Source: an uncultured Flavobacteriaceae bacterium
Lineage (GTDB): Bacteria; Bacteroidota; Bacteroidia; Flavobacteriales; Flavobacteriaceae
Length of the DNA stretch: 64,000 nt
Direction of reading: 5' to 3'
NCBI GenBank assembly: GCA_947502975.1
Contig: CANNBV010000002.1
Location: 310,001-374,000 of the forward strand
Shown piece after piece: positions 35,542 to 43,924 of this stretch. A program made the translations under genes and the position numbers. The notes beneath the pieces were generated by a model. The model was given only the letters and a program-made list of their open reading frames with translations. It did no database searches and was not told where the DNA came from. The first letter of the stretch is position 1; the number at the start of each line of letters is the position of its first letter.

Positions 35542-36786
35542 TTAACTTTTGTTTTTCTGGTAATACTTAACGTAATCTACTTTCATACTTGTCCCATCTA
35601 TACTGTCTTTTACTGGGCCTGCCCATTTTATAATAGCTAAACTTAACCAAATGGGAGTTTCACTGTGACAAAATTCATTCTTTTCCCTTCTTATTTCTTC
35701 GCCATCAAAGTAAAATACAATTTCTTCCTCGTTCCACAATAAACCATAAGTATGAAACTCGTTTGCAAAATCATAGCTATCTTTGACGTTTAGAACCGAA
35801 ATATCCTTCCATTCACCATCATCTAAATATTGAATTTTATAATCTTTGATCAAATCATGCCAATCACCATTTGCAGATTGCCAACCGTTTAAAAACTGAA
35901 TACAACCAACAGTTATTTCATTGTGCCACTCAAACTCCACCCATTTCTGCGCTTCATCTTGTGTACTCCATCTTGAGTTTGGATTACCATCAATCAAGTT
36001 TTTTTCTGAATTAGTATTTTTATAAGAACCGCTAGATGTTATTATTACATTTTCTGCAGCTGCTAAATTTTTCAAATTTGGGATATCTCTATCAGCTGTT
36101 ATAGAAAGTACATCAGGATAATTTCCATTGTTCAAACCATATACCCTGAATTCCCCCATATGGAAGCGCCCGTTATTAGTTGATTGAAATCGAATTTTTT
36201 TGGTGTTTACTGGTATTTCTAACTGAATAGAATAACCGCTTTTGGTCCCATAAGCAAAACCTTTATGGCTAGAAGGGTGTTTTCTTTTACCATCTTTTGT
36301 AGTTGTAATATCTGACCAGTTGTGAATGTTGGTATTGACCTCATTAGGGTAGTGTCCCTCATTAATATCAATTTCAAAACGTTTTCCTTTTGTTGGTTGC
36401 CCGCCGCCTTTGGTCATCAACCAAAATGAATTGTTAGTGGCTTCAGCACCGGCATACTTATAACGGCATTCAAAATACCCATACTTGAATCTCTTCTTCG
36501 TCCAAATACTTCCCGAAGTCCATTCTTGTCCAGCACGATTTTCTTTCCTGTTTTCTAGATGTAAAACACCGCTTTTAACAACCGCGTTTTCTCTCCAACG
36601 GCTGCAAAGAATATGTCCACTTGGTCCATTTTGAGATTCCCAATTTTTATCTAGGTGTTTGTCTGTATAATTAAAATTGTCTTCCCAAATTAATTTATAA
36701 CTACCCTTTATATGAGATGGCAATTGGGCATATGCCATTCCTGCTAGCAAAAAAAATAAAATTAATGAGGTATTTAGTCTTACCAT
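35542..36786 (-). CDS. GH16 endo-hydrolase with a discoidin-like module inserted in the catalytic domain
   Basis: A 414-residue secreted protein (signal peptide ending LAGMAYAQ). The GH16 fold runs from LIWEDNFNYTDKHLDKNWE (32-50) through nucleophile E138, D140 and acid/base E143 (RFEIDINEGHYPN) to about residue 175. It then resumes at EFHTYGLLWNEEEIVFYFDG (343-362) and finishes at KVDYVKYYQKN. Residues about 180-340 are an inserted beta-domain of F5/8-type-C (CBM32-like) character: IRFQSTNNGRFHMGEFRVYG (198-217) is the usual C-terminal strand pair, and NLIDGNPNSRWST ... YKIQYLDDGEWKDI (263-329) the usual N-terminal part, so the order seems permuted. Likely acts on agar/porphyran-type galactan. 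It overlaps the GH2 stop by 7 bases. Confidence 0.87.
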   Translation of the reverse strand: MVRLNTSLILFFLLAGMAYAQLPSHIKGSYKLIWEDNFNYTDKHLDKNWESQNGPSGHILCSRWRENAVVKSGVLHLENRKENRAGQEWTSGSIWTKKRFKYGYFECRYKYAGAEATNNSFWLMTKGGGQPTKGKRFEIDINEGHYPNEVNTNIHNWSDITTTKDGKRKHPSSHKGFAYGTKSGYSIQLEIPVNTKKIRFQSTNNGRFHMGEFRVYGLNNGNYPDVLSITADRDIPNLKNLAAAENVIITSSGSYKNTNSEKNLIDGNPNSRWSTQDEAQKWVEFEWHNEITVGCIQFLNGWQSANGDWHDLIKDYKIQYLDDGEWKDISVLNVKDSYDFANEFHTYGLLWNEEEIVFYFDGEEIRREKNEFCHSETPIWLSLAIIKWAGPVKDSIDGTSMKVDYVKYYQKNKS

Positions 36787-38495
36787 TCTTTATAAACTTC
36801 TTTTAATTGATGATAAGCTTTCTTTTGATTTCTTCTTTCATCGACTATTCCCCATTCTCTAAAACCAGATTCTGGCGTGCCTCTATAATTGCTTCTGTAA
36901 TCATTATAACTCCAAATAGAAACGCCTGTTATATATGATAAGTCCTTTAATTCTTGAAGGTAGTCAACCAACGCATCACTTAATACTGCATCTGGTGCTG
37001 GCCCTATTTGACCTATTCCTATTTCGGAAATGAAGATTGGCTTCCCTGGAAATTTTTTATTAGTTTTCTTAGCTAATTCTGGGGCTTTACCATAACTATT
37101 CATTGAAATAAAATCAACTTTTTCATAGGGTTCTGTTCCTATCTTTCCCTTTCTGTATGAGGTTATAGTAACGTAGGTCTTTAATCTGGTGGTATCTAAT
37201 TCATCTACATAATCTAACATGGAATTCACGTAACCATATTGGTCTTTGGTTAAAGCTTTAGTTTTCCAGTCATTTCCTGTGTTTCTTAATTCGTTTCCAA
37301 CACTCCAAGCAACTACAGATGGGTGATTGAAATCTCGTTCTATCATTTCTTTTAACCATTGTTTTGTTTGTGGGTTGTTCGGAAAGGATTGTTGGTCATC
37401 ATCGCCCCAAACGGGTATTTCCTCAACTACCAAAAACCCAATACTATCACATAATTTTAATAAGTTTTTAGATAGAGGTGCGTGCATGAGCCTTGAGAAA
37501 TTGCAACCCAAATTATATTTAATGTCGAACATGTCTTTCTTCACCAGATGATATGGTTCCGTATTACCATATTTGGGATGGTCATGAACGCGATTAACCC
37601 CATTCATTTTAACGGCCTCATTGTTTAAAAAGAATTGTTCACCTCTAGCTTCAAATTTTCTAATTCCGAACTTATCTGTCGCCGAATCAACTTCAATATC
37701 ACTTACTAAAATTGAACTATTCAATTCATAAAGATTTGGTGAATTGAAGTGCCATAATTTGACATCCGATAAATCCTTTTTGAATTTTAAATAAGAAACA
37801 GAAGTTGACTTTGCTTCAATCTGAATACTTAGTGAATCTGTATGAACACCTTCAATTTTAGAATTAATTTTGGCTAAAGCTTTAGTGTCACCATTATTTT
37901 CAACCTTATATTTCACAATGAAGTTGACTTTATTGGTTTTAAAATCGGGTTCTGAAGTAATATGATGATATACAATCCTAACATCTTCATTTGCAATTAG
38001 GGAAACATTTCTACTAATACCTCCCCATGCCCACCAAGCACCTCGTTTATAGGTGTTATCTGCCATAACGATAACAGAGTTTCGATTTTTGAAATCAATC
38101 TTATCCGTAATATTGAATTCAAATGGTGTGTAGCCTCCCACGTGTTTTCCCAATAAATTTCCGTTTAACCAAACTTTTGCGGTTTCATAAACAGCATCAA
38201 ATTTTAATCTTACTTGTTTACCATTCCAACTTCTGGGGAGCTCAAAAGACTTTTGATAATAACCCTTACCAACATATTCTGAATAGCGATCTCTAGTATC
38301 CCAGTTTCCTGGAATTTGAATGGTATCCCATTTTGCATATGATGCTTCTAAAATACCTTTTGAATCAATTTCATTTGAAGCCAAAAATTGCCAAGTGCCA
38401 TTAAGAGAGTATTCCTTTGATAGTATTTCTGGTGAACTATCTCTACACGAATAAATAACTGCAAAAAGAAATAATATGAAAGTAACCCTTTTCAT
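36780..38495 (-). CDS. GH2 beta-galactosidase-type lipoprotein
   Basis: A compact GH2 enzyme of 571 residues with a lipoprotein signal (LFAVIYSCRD), sugar-binding jelly roll (about 28-170, YYQKSFELPRSWNGKQVRLKF), Ig domain (about 175-275) and TIM barrel. The acid/base is E402 (VVAWSVGNELRN), the nucleophile E491 (KPIFISEIGIG). It lacks the long C-terminal domains of larger GH2 enzymes. In a red-algal galactan operon an exo-beta-D-galactosidase is the best guess; glucuronidase-like specificity cannot be excluded. It lies 5 bases after the propeller gene at 38501. Confidence 0.9.
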   Translation of the reverse strand: MKRVTFILFLFAVIYSCRDSSPEILSKEYSLNGTWQFLASNEIDSKGILEASYAKWDTIQIPGNWDTRDRYSEYVGKGYYQKSFELPRSWNGKQVRLKFDAVYETAKVWLNGNLLGKHVGGYTPFEFNITDKIDFKNRNSVIVMADNTYKRGAWWAWGGISRNVSLIANEDVRIVYHHITSEPDFKTNKVNFIVKYKVENNGDTKALAKINSKIEGVHTDSLSIQIEAKSTSVSYLKFKKDLSDVKLWHFNSPNLYELNSSILVSDIEVDSATDKFGIRKFEARGEQFFLNNEAVKMNGVNRVHDHPKYGNTEPYHLVKKDMFDIKYNLGCNFSRLMHAPLSKNLLKLCDSIGFLVVEEIPVWGDDDQQSFPNNPQTKQWLKEMIERDFNHPSVVAWSVGNELRNTGNDWKTKALTKDQYGYVNSMLDYVDELDTTRLKTYVTITSYRKGKIGTEPYEKVDFISMNSYGKAPELAKKTNKKFPGKPIFISEIGIGQIGPAPDAVLSDALVDYLQELKDLSYITGVSIWSYNDYRSNYRGTPESGFREWGIVDERRNQKKAYHQLKEVYKEW

Positions 38496-38500
38496 TATAG

Positions 38501-39631
38501 CTAATTTTTGTGTTTCGTCACTTTTAAAGGTATTTGAATGTTAAATGATTGCCTCACATTATTAACATTAATTGAATCTGCAGCGCATAAAAGAGCCACT
38601 GGTTCTCCGTTTTCTATAAATACTTGCGGGCGCTCTAAATGGTCAAATTTAGTGGTAGTTCCATCTTCCCAAGTAACCGTTTTGTCCGATATTTCAAAAT
38701 ATTTTCCTTGATTCCATTTTATTCCATCTTCAGAATCGTAATGCACCAATGAGAAAATTCGTGTTTTACCTTCATGTTTTATACGCTTTACTATAGCACG
38801 ATATTTTCCATCTTGATACCAGATATATGGATCTTCAGCTGGAAAAGTTTCGCCTTCAAAAGTAAAAACGGGGTCTGGGAATTTTTTAAACGGACCTGTT
38901 GGAGAATCTGCAATAGCCACCATATGTACTACTGGACCTCCGCTAGGTAATTTGCGCTTTTTGCCAACAGCTTTGTAGACCATTAAAATTTTACCATCAG
39001 CCATTTGGCAAACTGAGGGATTGGAGGTCATAAGTGCATCATGAGCTAAAGAATCATTATGTGTAATGTCTAAAACAGGTTTATCAAAACGTTTCCAAGG
39101 TCCATTTGGACTATCGGCCACAGCAACACCAATACGCTGATTGTTTCTATGCACCCAATTAATTTTAGCTTTACCGGGAACACTTACAATTTTCTTGTCG
39201 CCCCTATTACCCATATAATAGAGGTAATATCTTCCGTTGATTTTATGGATAGTAGGGTTGTGAGTGGTTGAACCATCCCAGAATTCTGGACCTCGGTCTG
39301 GTAATGCATCATCTTTATGAGTGAATGGTCCGAATGGAGACTCTGATACTGCATGAGAAATAATAGAGTAATTCACCCACTCCCATCCAATTTTCTTTGG
39401 CCATTTGGCATAATACATATGGTATAAATTATCCTCGCCTTTAACCAAAGAACCTCCCCAGATACTCATGGTGTCATTTTCAAAAATCGATTTTGGAGGC
39501 ACTTTTTCAAACTCGATTTGATAATCTATGACCGATTCCTTTTTTGCTTCTTGTTTGTTTTTCTTCTTTCCGCATGCAATAGTAACAAGAACTATTGCCA
39601 CCAAACAGCTTAATTGTTTTATTCTTAGCAT
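38501..39631 (-). CDS. Five-bladed beta-propeller glycosidase-like lipoprotein (first paralogue)
   Basis: A 376-residue protein from the ATG at 39631, chosen because it gives a lipoprotein signal (LVAIVLVTIACGKK) and follows the upstream stop by one base; an in-frame ATG at 39667 would run into the previous gene. Five blade motifs recur: SIWGGSLVKGEDNLYHMYY, THNPTIHKINGRYYLYYMGN, TSNPSVCQMADGKILMVY, AEDPYIWYQDGKYRAIVK and HLERPQVFIENGEPVALL. This resembles GH43/GH117-clan propellers, but blade 1 lacks their Asp-Pro base and the GH117 SxAxxR motif is missing. E and D in AEDPYIWY and E in HLERPQ are candidate active acids. Substrate and activity are unknown. Confidence 0.75.
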   Translation of the reverse strand: MLRIKQLSCLVAIVLVTIACGKKKNKQEAKKESVIDYQIEFEKVPPKSIFENDTMSIWGGSLVKGEDNLYHMYYAKWPKKIGWEWVNYSIISHAVSESPFGPFTHKDDALPDRGPEFWDGSTTHNPTIHKINGRYYLYYMGNRGDKKIVSVPGKAKINWVHRNNQRIGVAVADSPNGPWKRFDKPVLDITHNDSLAHDALMTSNPSVCQMADGKILMVYKAVGKKRKLPSGGPVVHMVAIADSPTGPFKKFPDPVFTFEGETFPAEDPYIWYQDGKYRAIVKRIKHEGKTRIFSLVHYDSEDGIKWNQGKYFEISDKTVTWEDGTTTKFDHLERPQVFIENGEPVALLCAADSINVNNVRQSFNIQIPLKVTKHKN

Positions 39632-39632
39632 T

Positions 39633-40742
39633 TTAATATTTAATAGGTATTTGTACGTTGAAAGCATGTATTACTCCATTTTCGTCTTTGGTATCTGATG
39701 CGCATAAAAGTGCAACAGGTTTCCCATTTTCTATGTATAACTGCGGTCTTTCTAAATGATCGACCTCTTGGGTTGTTCCATTTTCCCAGTTAATCTCTAA
39801 TTTTGAAACCAATCCATTTTTAGATAAGTTCCAATCAAATCCGTCTTTAGATTCAAACAACACCAGTGCCCTTCCTGCATCAGTAAACGCCCCATGCATA
39901 TCTTTTACAATAGCCCTGTACTTGCCTTTTTCATACCAAATGAAAGGGTCTTCTGCAGGAAAATCTGTTCCATTAGCTGTAAATACAGATTTATCATATT
40001 TCTTAAATGGTCCGGTTGGACTGTCTGATGTAGCTACACAATGTACTACCGGTCCGCCAGAAATTTTCTTAATCTTTTTCCCAACTGCTTTATATACCAT
40101 TAAGTAGCCTCCGTCTGGACGTTTTGTAATAGAAGGGTTGTTTGCTAACAATGCATCAAGAGCGTTTTCATCTTCACTAGTATCAATTAATGGCGTATCA
40201 AAACGTTCCCATGGGCCATTAGGATTATCTGCTACAGCAACACCAATACGTTGGTTATTTCTGTGTATCCAATTGTATTTAATTTTCCCTGGCACACAAG
40301 GGTTGGCACCGTCTCCTGTGTTACCCATATAATACAGGTAATATTTACCATCGAATTTGTGCACGGTTGGATTATGTGTGCACAGTCCATCCCAAAACTC
40401 TGCACCTCTGAGTCCAAGAATAACATCTTTATGGGTAAACGGTCCATATGGGGATTTAGAAGTTGCGTGAGCGATTTCGGAATGTGTCACCCAAGCCCAT
40501 CCAAGGTTTTTTTCCCATCTAGAATAATACATGTGATACAAGTTATCTTCACCCTTTACAATGGAAGCTCCCCAAATTGTCATAGAATCGTTAACAAATT
40601 TGGATTTGAGTGCTACCTTATCGAACTCAAGCTTATAATTGTCATCAACCATTGGTTCAGTATTTTGTGAGGTTTCTCTTTTTTCCTTTTGACAAGACAC
40701 AACCAAACAAACGATTACTATTATGTATACAATTTTCTTCAT
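39633..40742 (-). CDS. Five-bladed beta-propeller glycosidase-like lipoprotein (second paralogue)
   Basis: A 369-residue lipoprotein from the ATG at 40742 (IIVIVCLVVSCQKE), chosen over 40766, which lies inside the preceding GH2. It is a tandem paralogue of the gene at 38501 with the same blades: TIWGASIVKGEDNLYHMYYS, THNPTVHKFDGKYYLYYMGN, ANNPSITKRPDGGYLMVY, AEDPFIWYEKGKYRAIVKD and HLERPQLYIENGKPVALLCA, plus WIHRNNQRIGVAVADNPNGP in both. The pair is expressed together with galactan enzymes, so two related glycosidic substrates are plausible. I cannot name a CAZy family from sequence inspection. Confidence 0.75.
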   Translation of the reverse strand: MKKIVYIIVIVCLVVSCQKEKRETSQNTEPMVDDNYKLEFDKVALKSKFVNDSMTIWGASIVKGEDNLYHMYYSRWEKNLGWAWVTHSEIAHATSKSPYGPFTHKDVILGLRGAEFWDGLCTHNPTVHKFDGKYYLYYMGNTGDGANPCVPGKIKYNWIHRNNQRIGVAVADNPNGPWERFDTPLIDTSEDENALDALLANNPSITKRPDGGYLMVYKAVGKKIKKISGGPVVHCVATSDSPTGPFKKYDKSVFTANGTDFPAEDPFIWYEKGKYRAIVKDMHGAFTDAGRALVLFESKDGFDWNLSKNGLVSKLEINWENGTTQEVDHLERPQLYIENGKPVALLCASDTKDENGVIHAFNVQIPIKY

Positions 40743-40746
40743 TCTT

Positions 40747-43700
40747 CTAGTTTTGTCTGGCCTCAACAGTATGAGACCATTTGCTATCCCCGGATTCAGT
40801 TTGGCGCTTTATTTGGCAATAAACAGTTTCCTCTCCGTTTAAATCAATAGACACCATACCTCTTACATTCGATGTGAATTCCATATCAAGATTATCTTTA
40901 GAAACCCCATATTTCACAATGTAATTTCCGTCATCAAAATCACTTGAGTAACCAATCACCAACTTATTATCCGTAATAAATGCATCCCAAATTATAGGTG
41001 GTAATGGGTTTTCAGTTGGGGTAGCTTGCTTTTCTTCAGAAGGACTACTCGCAGCTTTATCATTTACAGTATAAAGTTTGAAACTATAGACTTTTCCATT
41101 GGTCAAACCTTCTATATCTATATACTCTGCAATAGTTTTATTTGATTCTACAATATTACCTTCATCGTTTTGATAGGTTGCAAAATACTCGGAAGCATTA
41201 GGTACTTTATCAAATAGAATTCTAACGGCATTATTGCCAGGAATTATTTTTGAAATTTTTGGGGTTAATGCATTTTGGAATGAAATGGTTTTATCAAATC
41301 TGGAGTGCCCTGTTGGACTAACTAAGTTAACAGTCATATCTAAAACATTATTTGGTATACTTTCCCAAGAAAGTGTGTCTCTCCAAAAATCGTTTTCTGG
41401 TTTTAAAATAGGTAGATCCTTTCGGTTTTTAGAAATTACCTTGCCCTCAGCATTCTTAAATTCATATTCTAATGCATAATTATTCAATGTATAACTTGGG
41501 TAACCACTTCTGGAGTTCATATGGATACTCACTACAGCTGTATTTTTTTCAAAATCAATATCCGAAATGATAATATCCTCAATAGGAGCATGTTCTTTTT
41601 TGATACGGTCAAATAATTTTCGTTTTTGTCTCCATACGTTAATTAACCCCCAAACTCTATTCTCCTCTGCGGTAGTTCCAGCATACCCACTTCGATAATC
41701 ATTGAAGGTCCACATTGATGTTCCTATTACGAATTCGTTTTTATTTCTAAAATGACTCATCCAATCCGATATTATTTCCTTGTCACTATTCAAACCAGTT
41801 GAAGGAAAAGGTCCAAATCCAAACTCAGAAATAAAAATTGGTTTATCTGGCCATTTTGTTCTTAAAGCATTTAATATATCTTGTGGTTCTCCTTGCCAGG
41901 GGTACATATTATGCATAATTAAATCTGAAAAGGTGTTCGGGTCGGTTTCTGGTGTATATTCTTCCTTTTGGCCAGAATTGCTCACACAAGTCACCAATCT
42001 GTAAGGGTCTAATTCTTGTTTCACATAATCAATAGCAGCTTTACCATATTCAAAGTGATTATTTAACTCATTACCCACACTCCAGCCAATAATGCTTGGA
42101 TGGTTTAAATCCCGTTCTATCATTCCTTTTAACCAATATTTTGAAAGAAAATAGTTTTTATCAGATAATGATAATAATGAATTGTCTGAGACTTTCATAT
42201 AAGGTTCATCGAGGGTTAGAATTTCCTTACTTTCATCATTTAAGCTAATTGATGTTTCACCACTGTTAAGTTGAGAAAGTGGTTGGTAAACAGCTCTAAA
42301 TTCATCATTATCTAAGTCTCTTACGTTTATCTCTTCAAATAGTAAAATTCCTTTTTTATCACACAATTCAATAAGTTTTTCGTTTTGCGTGCCATGCATG
42401 ATTCTCATAAAATTAGCACCAGCCTCTTTCATTAAATCTACATCTTTTTCCAAAACTTCTAAAGGTTCTGAAGACCCCCAAAACCTACTTTCGCTTACTC
42501 TATTAAATCCTGCAAGTCGTACAGGCTCACCATTAAATAATAATTTAGAATCTGTTAATTCAACTTTTCGTATTCCAAAGTTATCATGTCTTGTGTCAAT
42601 TTCCTCATTACTATCTGACAAAGAAGTTTCAAGTGTATAAAGGTTTGGTTGGTCAAAATGCCATAGATTAACGTTTTCAGCTGATAGTGTTGTCTCTAAA
42701 TGAATAGCTTTTGAAGTATTTGGCTGAAGCTCAATAATTCCATTTAAAGTACCGATTTCAGTTTTATAAAATAGTTTCGAATTAACACTAATACTTCTTT
42801 TTTGATTAGAATTATTCTCAATCTTTACTTTTAATTTTACTTGAGCTGTACCTGTATCTAAATTTGGCTCTGCATGTATGTATTGATAGTCTATACGAAC
42901 ATCTTTGTTTTTTGAAAGCGTTACATCTCTAATAATACCTCCCCAGTTCCAAGTAGCACTTACTATAGCACTGTTATCGGCTTTAACAGCAATAACGTTT
43001 TTTCCATTAAAGTTTAGAGCATCGGTAACATCAAACTCAAAAGGTGTAAAACCACCTCTGTTCATACCTATAAATTTACCGTTAAGGTATACCTTTGCAA
43101 TGTGGTACACGCCTCCAAACTTTAAATAATATCTATTATCAGAAGCTTTTGTCCAACCTTGAGGGATATCAATTGTTTTTCTATACCAGCCAATTCCTGT
43201 ATAATTAGAAAAATCGTTTATCATACCCCAATGCCCTGGTACTTTTAAATTATACCACTCTGTGTCATCAAATTCCGTTTTGAATATATCTTTAGGCTCT
43301 TGTTTGGCCTTCAAATATTTTTCCTTAGAAATTTCTCTGAACATTACTGCATCAGCAGCTACAGCACCACTAGTAATGGCAGTAACTTCTAAGTAGTTTT
43401 TTTCTTCACTATTAAATTTAAAAATACCTAAACTGATCCATTCGTTACAAAATATTCTATGATTTAAGTATTTTGTTGTGATGCCGTTAGCATGCTTAAT
43501 GTTATATTGTGGCGTCATGTGAGACGCAAATGGAAATCGAGTAAAAGCTTGGTAATATCCAGATTTTTTAAAGTTTGGATAGTACTTAACATATGATGTG
43601 TCATTTTTATTACCTCCTTCTAAATCTGTATTAGTAAATGAGTGTTTCAGATAGTCTTTACCATATAACCTTGTGTTTCTTTCAGTAGTATTTAATACTC

Positions 43701-43914
43701 GCCAATTCCCAAAAATTTCAACAGAACTATCATCATTATCAATAACTAAGTCGGTTTTAGTTTCTTTGATATTTAGGTAATTAGAGCCTTCACCATAAAT
43801 AGTATGGAATTTCCAATTACCGTTTAAAGACAATTCGTCTTGTGGCAATACTTTTTTCTCAGATTTACATCCAAGTAAGACTAATGAAACAAGTATTAAA
43901 AGTAGTCTTCTCAT
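40747..43914 (-). CDS. Large GH2 enzyme with an inserted golvesin-like module and C-terminal FN3 region
   Basis: A 1055-residue lipoprotein from the ATG at 43914 (LVSLVLLGCKS); the earlier ATG at 43962 would overlap the preceding gene by 38 bases. The GH2 jelly roll starts at LSLNGNWKFHTIYGEGS (29-44), is interrupted at about 60-195 by a golvesin/xanthan-lyase-like domain (IFGNWRVL, SGYYQAFTRFPF, LGIFKFNSEEKNYLEV, AVAADAVMFRE) and resumes at FDDTEWYNLKVPGHW. Acid/base E616 (IIGWSVGNELNN) and nucleophile E697 (KPIFISEFGFGPFP) are in place. FN3-like strands occupy about 880-970. Probably an exo-beta-galactosidase of the agar/porphyran pathway; the substrate is inferred. Confidence 0.88.
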   Translation of the reverse strand: MRRLLLILVSLVLLGCKSEKKVLPQDELSLNGNWKFHTIYGEGSNYLNIKETKTDLVIDNDDSSVEIFGNWRVLNTTERNTRLYGKDYLKHSFTNTDLEGGNKNDTSYVKYYPNFKKSGYYQAFTRFPFASHMTPQYNIKHANGITTKYLNHRIFCNEWISLGIFKFNSEEKNYLEVTAITSGAVAADAVMFREISKEKYLKAKQEPKDIFKTEFDDTEWYNLKVPGHWGMINDFSNYTGIGWYRKTIDIPQGWTKASDNRYYLKFGGVYHIAKVYLNGKFIGMNRGGFTPFEFDVTDALNFNGKNVIAVKADNSAIVSATWNWGGIIRDVTLSKNKDVRIDYQYIHAEPNLDTGTAQVKLKVKIENNSNQKRSISVNSKLFYKTEIGTLNGIIELQPNTSKAIHLETTLSAENVNLWHFDQPNLYTLETSLSDSNEEIDTRHDNFGIRKVELTDSKLLFNGEPVRLAGFNRVSESRFWGSSEPLEVLEKDVDLMKEAGANFMRIMHGTQNEKLIELCDKKGILLFEEINVRDLDNDEFRAVYQPLSQLNSGETSISLNDESKEILTLDEPYMKVSDNSLLSLSDKNYFLSKYWLKGMIERDLNHPSIIGWSVGNELNNHFEYGKAAIDYVKQELDPYRLVTCVSNSGQKEEYTPETDPNTFSDLIMHNMYPWQGEPQDILNALRTKWPDKPIFISEFGFGPFPSTGLNSDKEIISDWMSHFRNKNEFVIGTSMWTFNDYRSGYAGTTAEENRVWGLINVWRQKRKLFDRIKKEHAPIEDIIISDIDFEKNTAVVSIHMNSRSGYPSYTLNNYALEYEFKNAEGKVISKNRKDLPILKPENDFWRDTLSWESIPNNVLDMTVNLVSPTGHSRFDKTISFQNALTPKISKIIPGNNAVRILFDKVPNASEYFATYQNDEGNIVESNKTIAEYIDIEGLTNGKVYSFKLYTVNDKAASSPSEEKQATPTENPLPPIIWDAFITDNKLVIGYSSDFDDGNYIVKYGVSKDNLDMEFTSNVRGMVSIDLNGEETVYCQIKRQTESGDSKWSHTVEARQN

Positions 43915-43924
43915 ATTTATTATA

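Noticed and set aside
39632-39667. Longer start for the propeller gene at 38501 (likewise 40743-40766 and 43915-43962 for the two neighbours)
   Set aside because: Each longer form overlaps the preceding coding region and pushes the lipoprotein signal away from the N-terminus.
38501-40742. Calling the two propeller proteins GH117
   Set aside because: They lack the SxAxxR motif and the blade-1 Asp and acid His that all three GH117 proteins here share.
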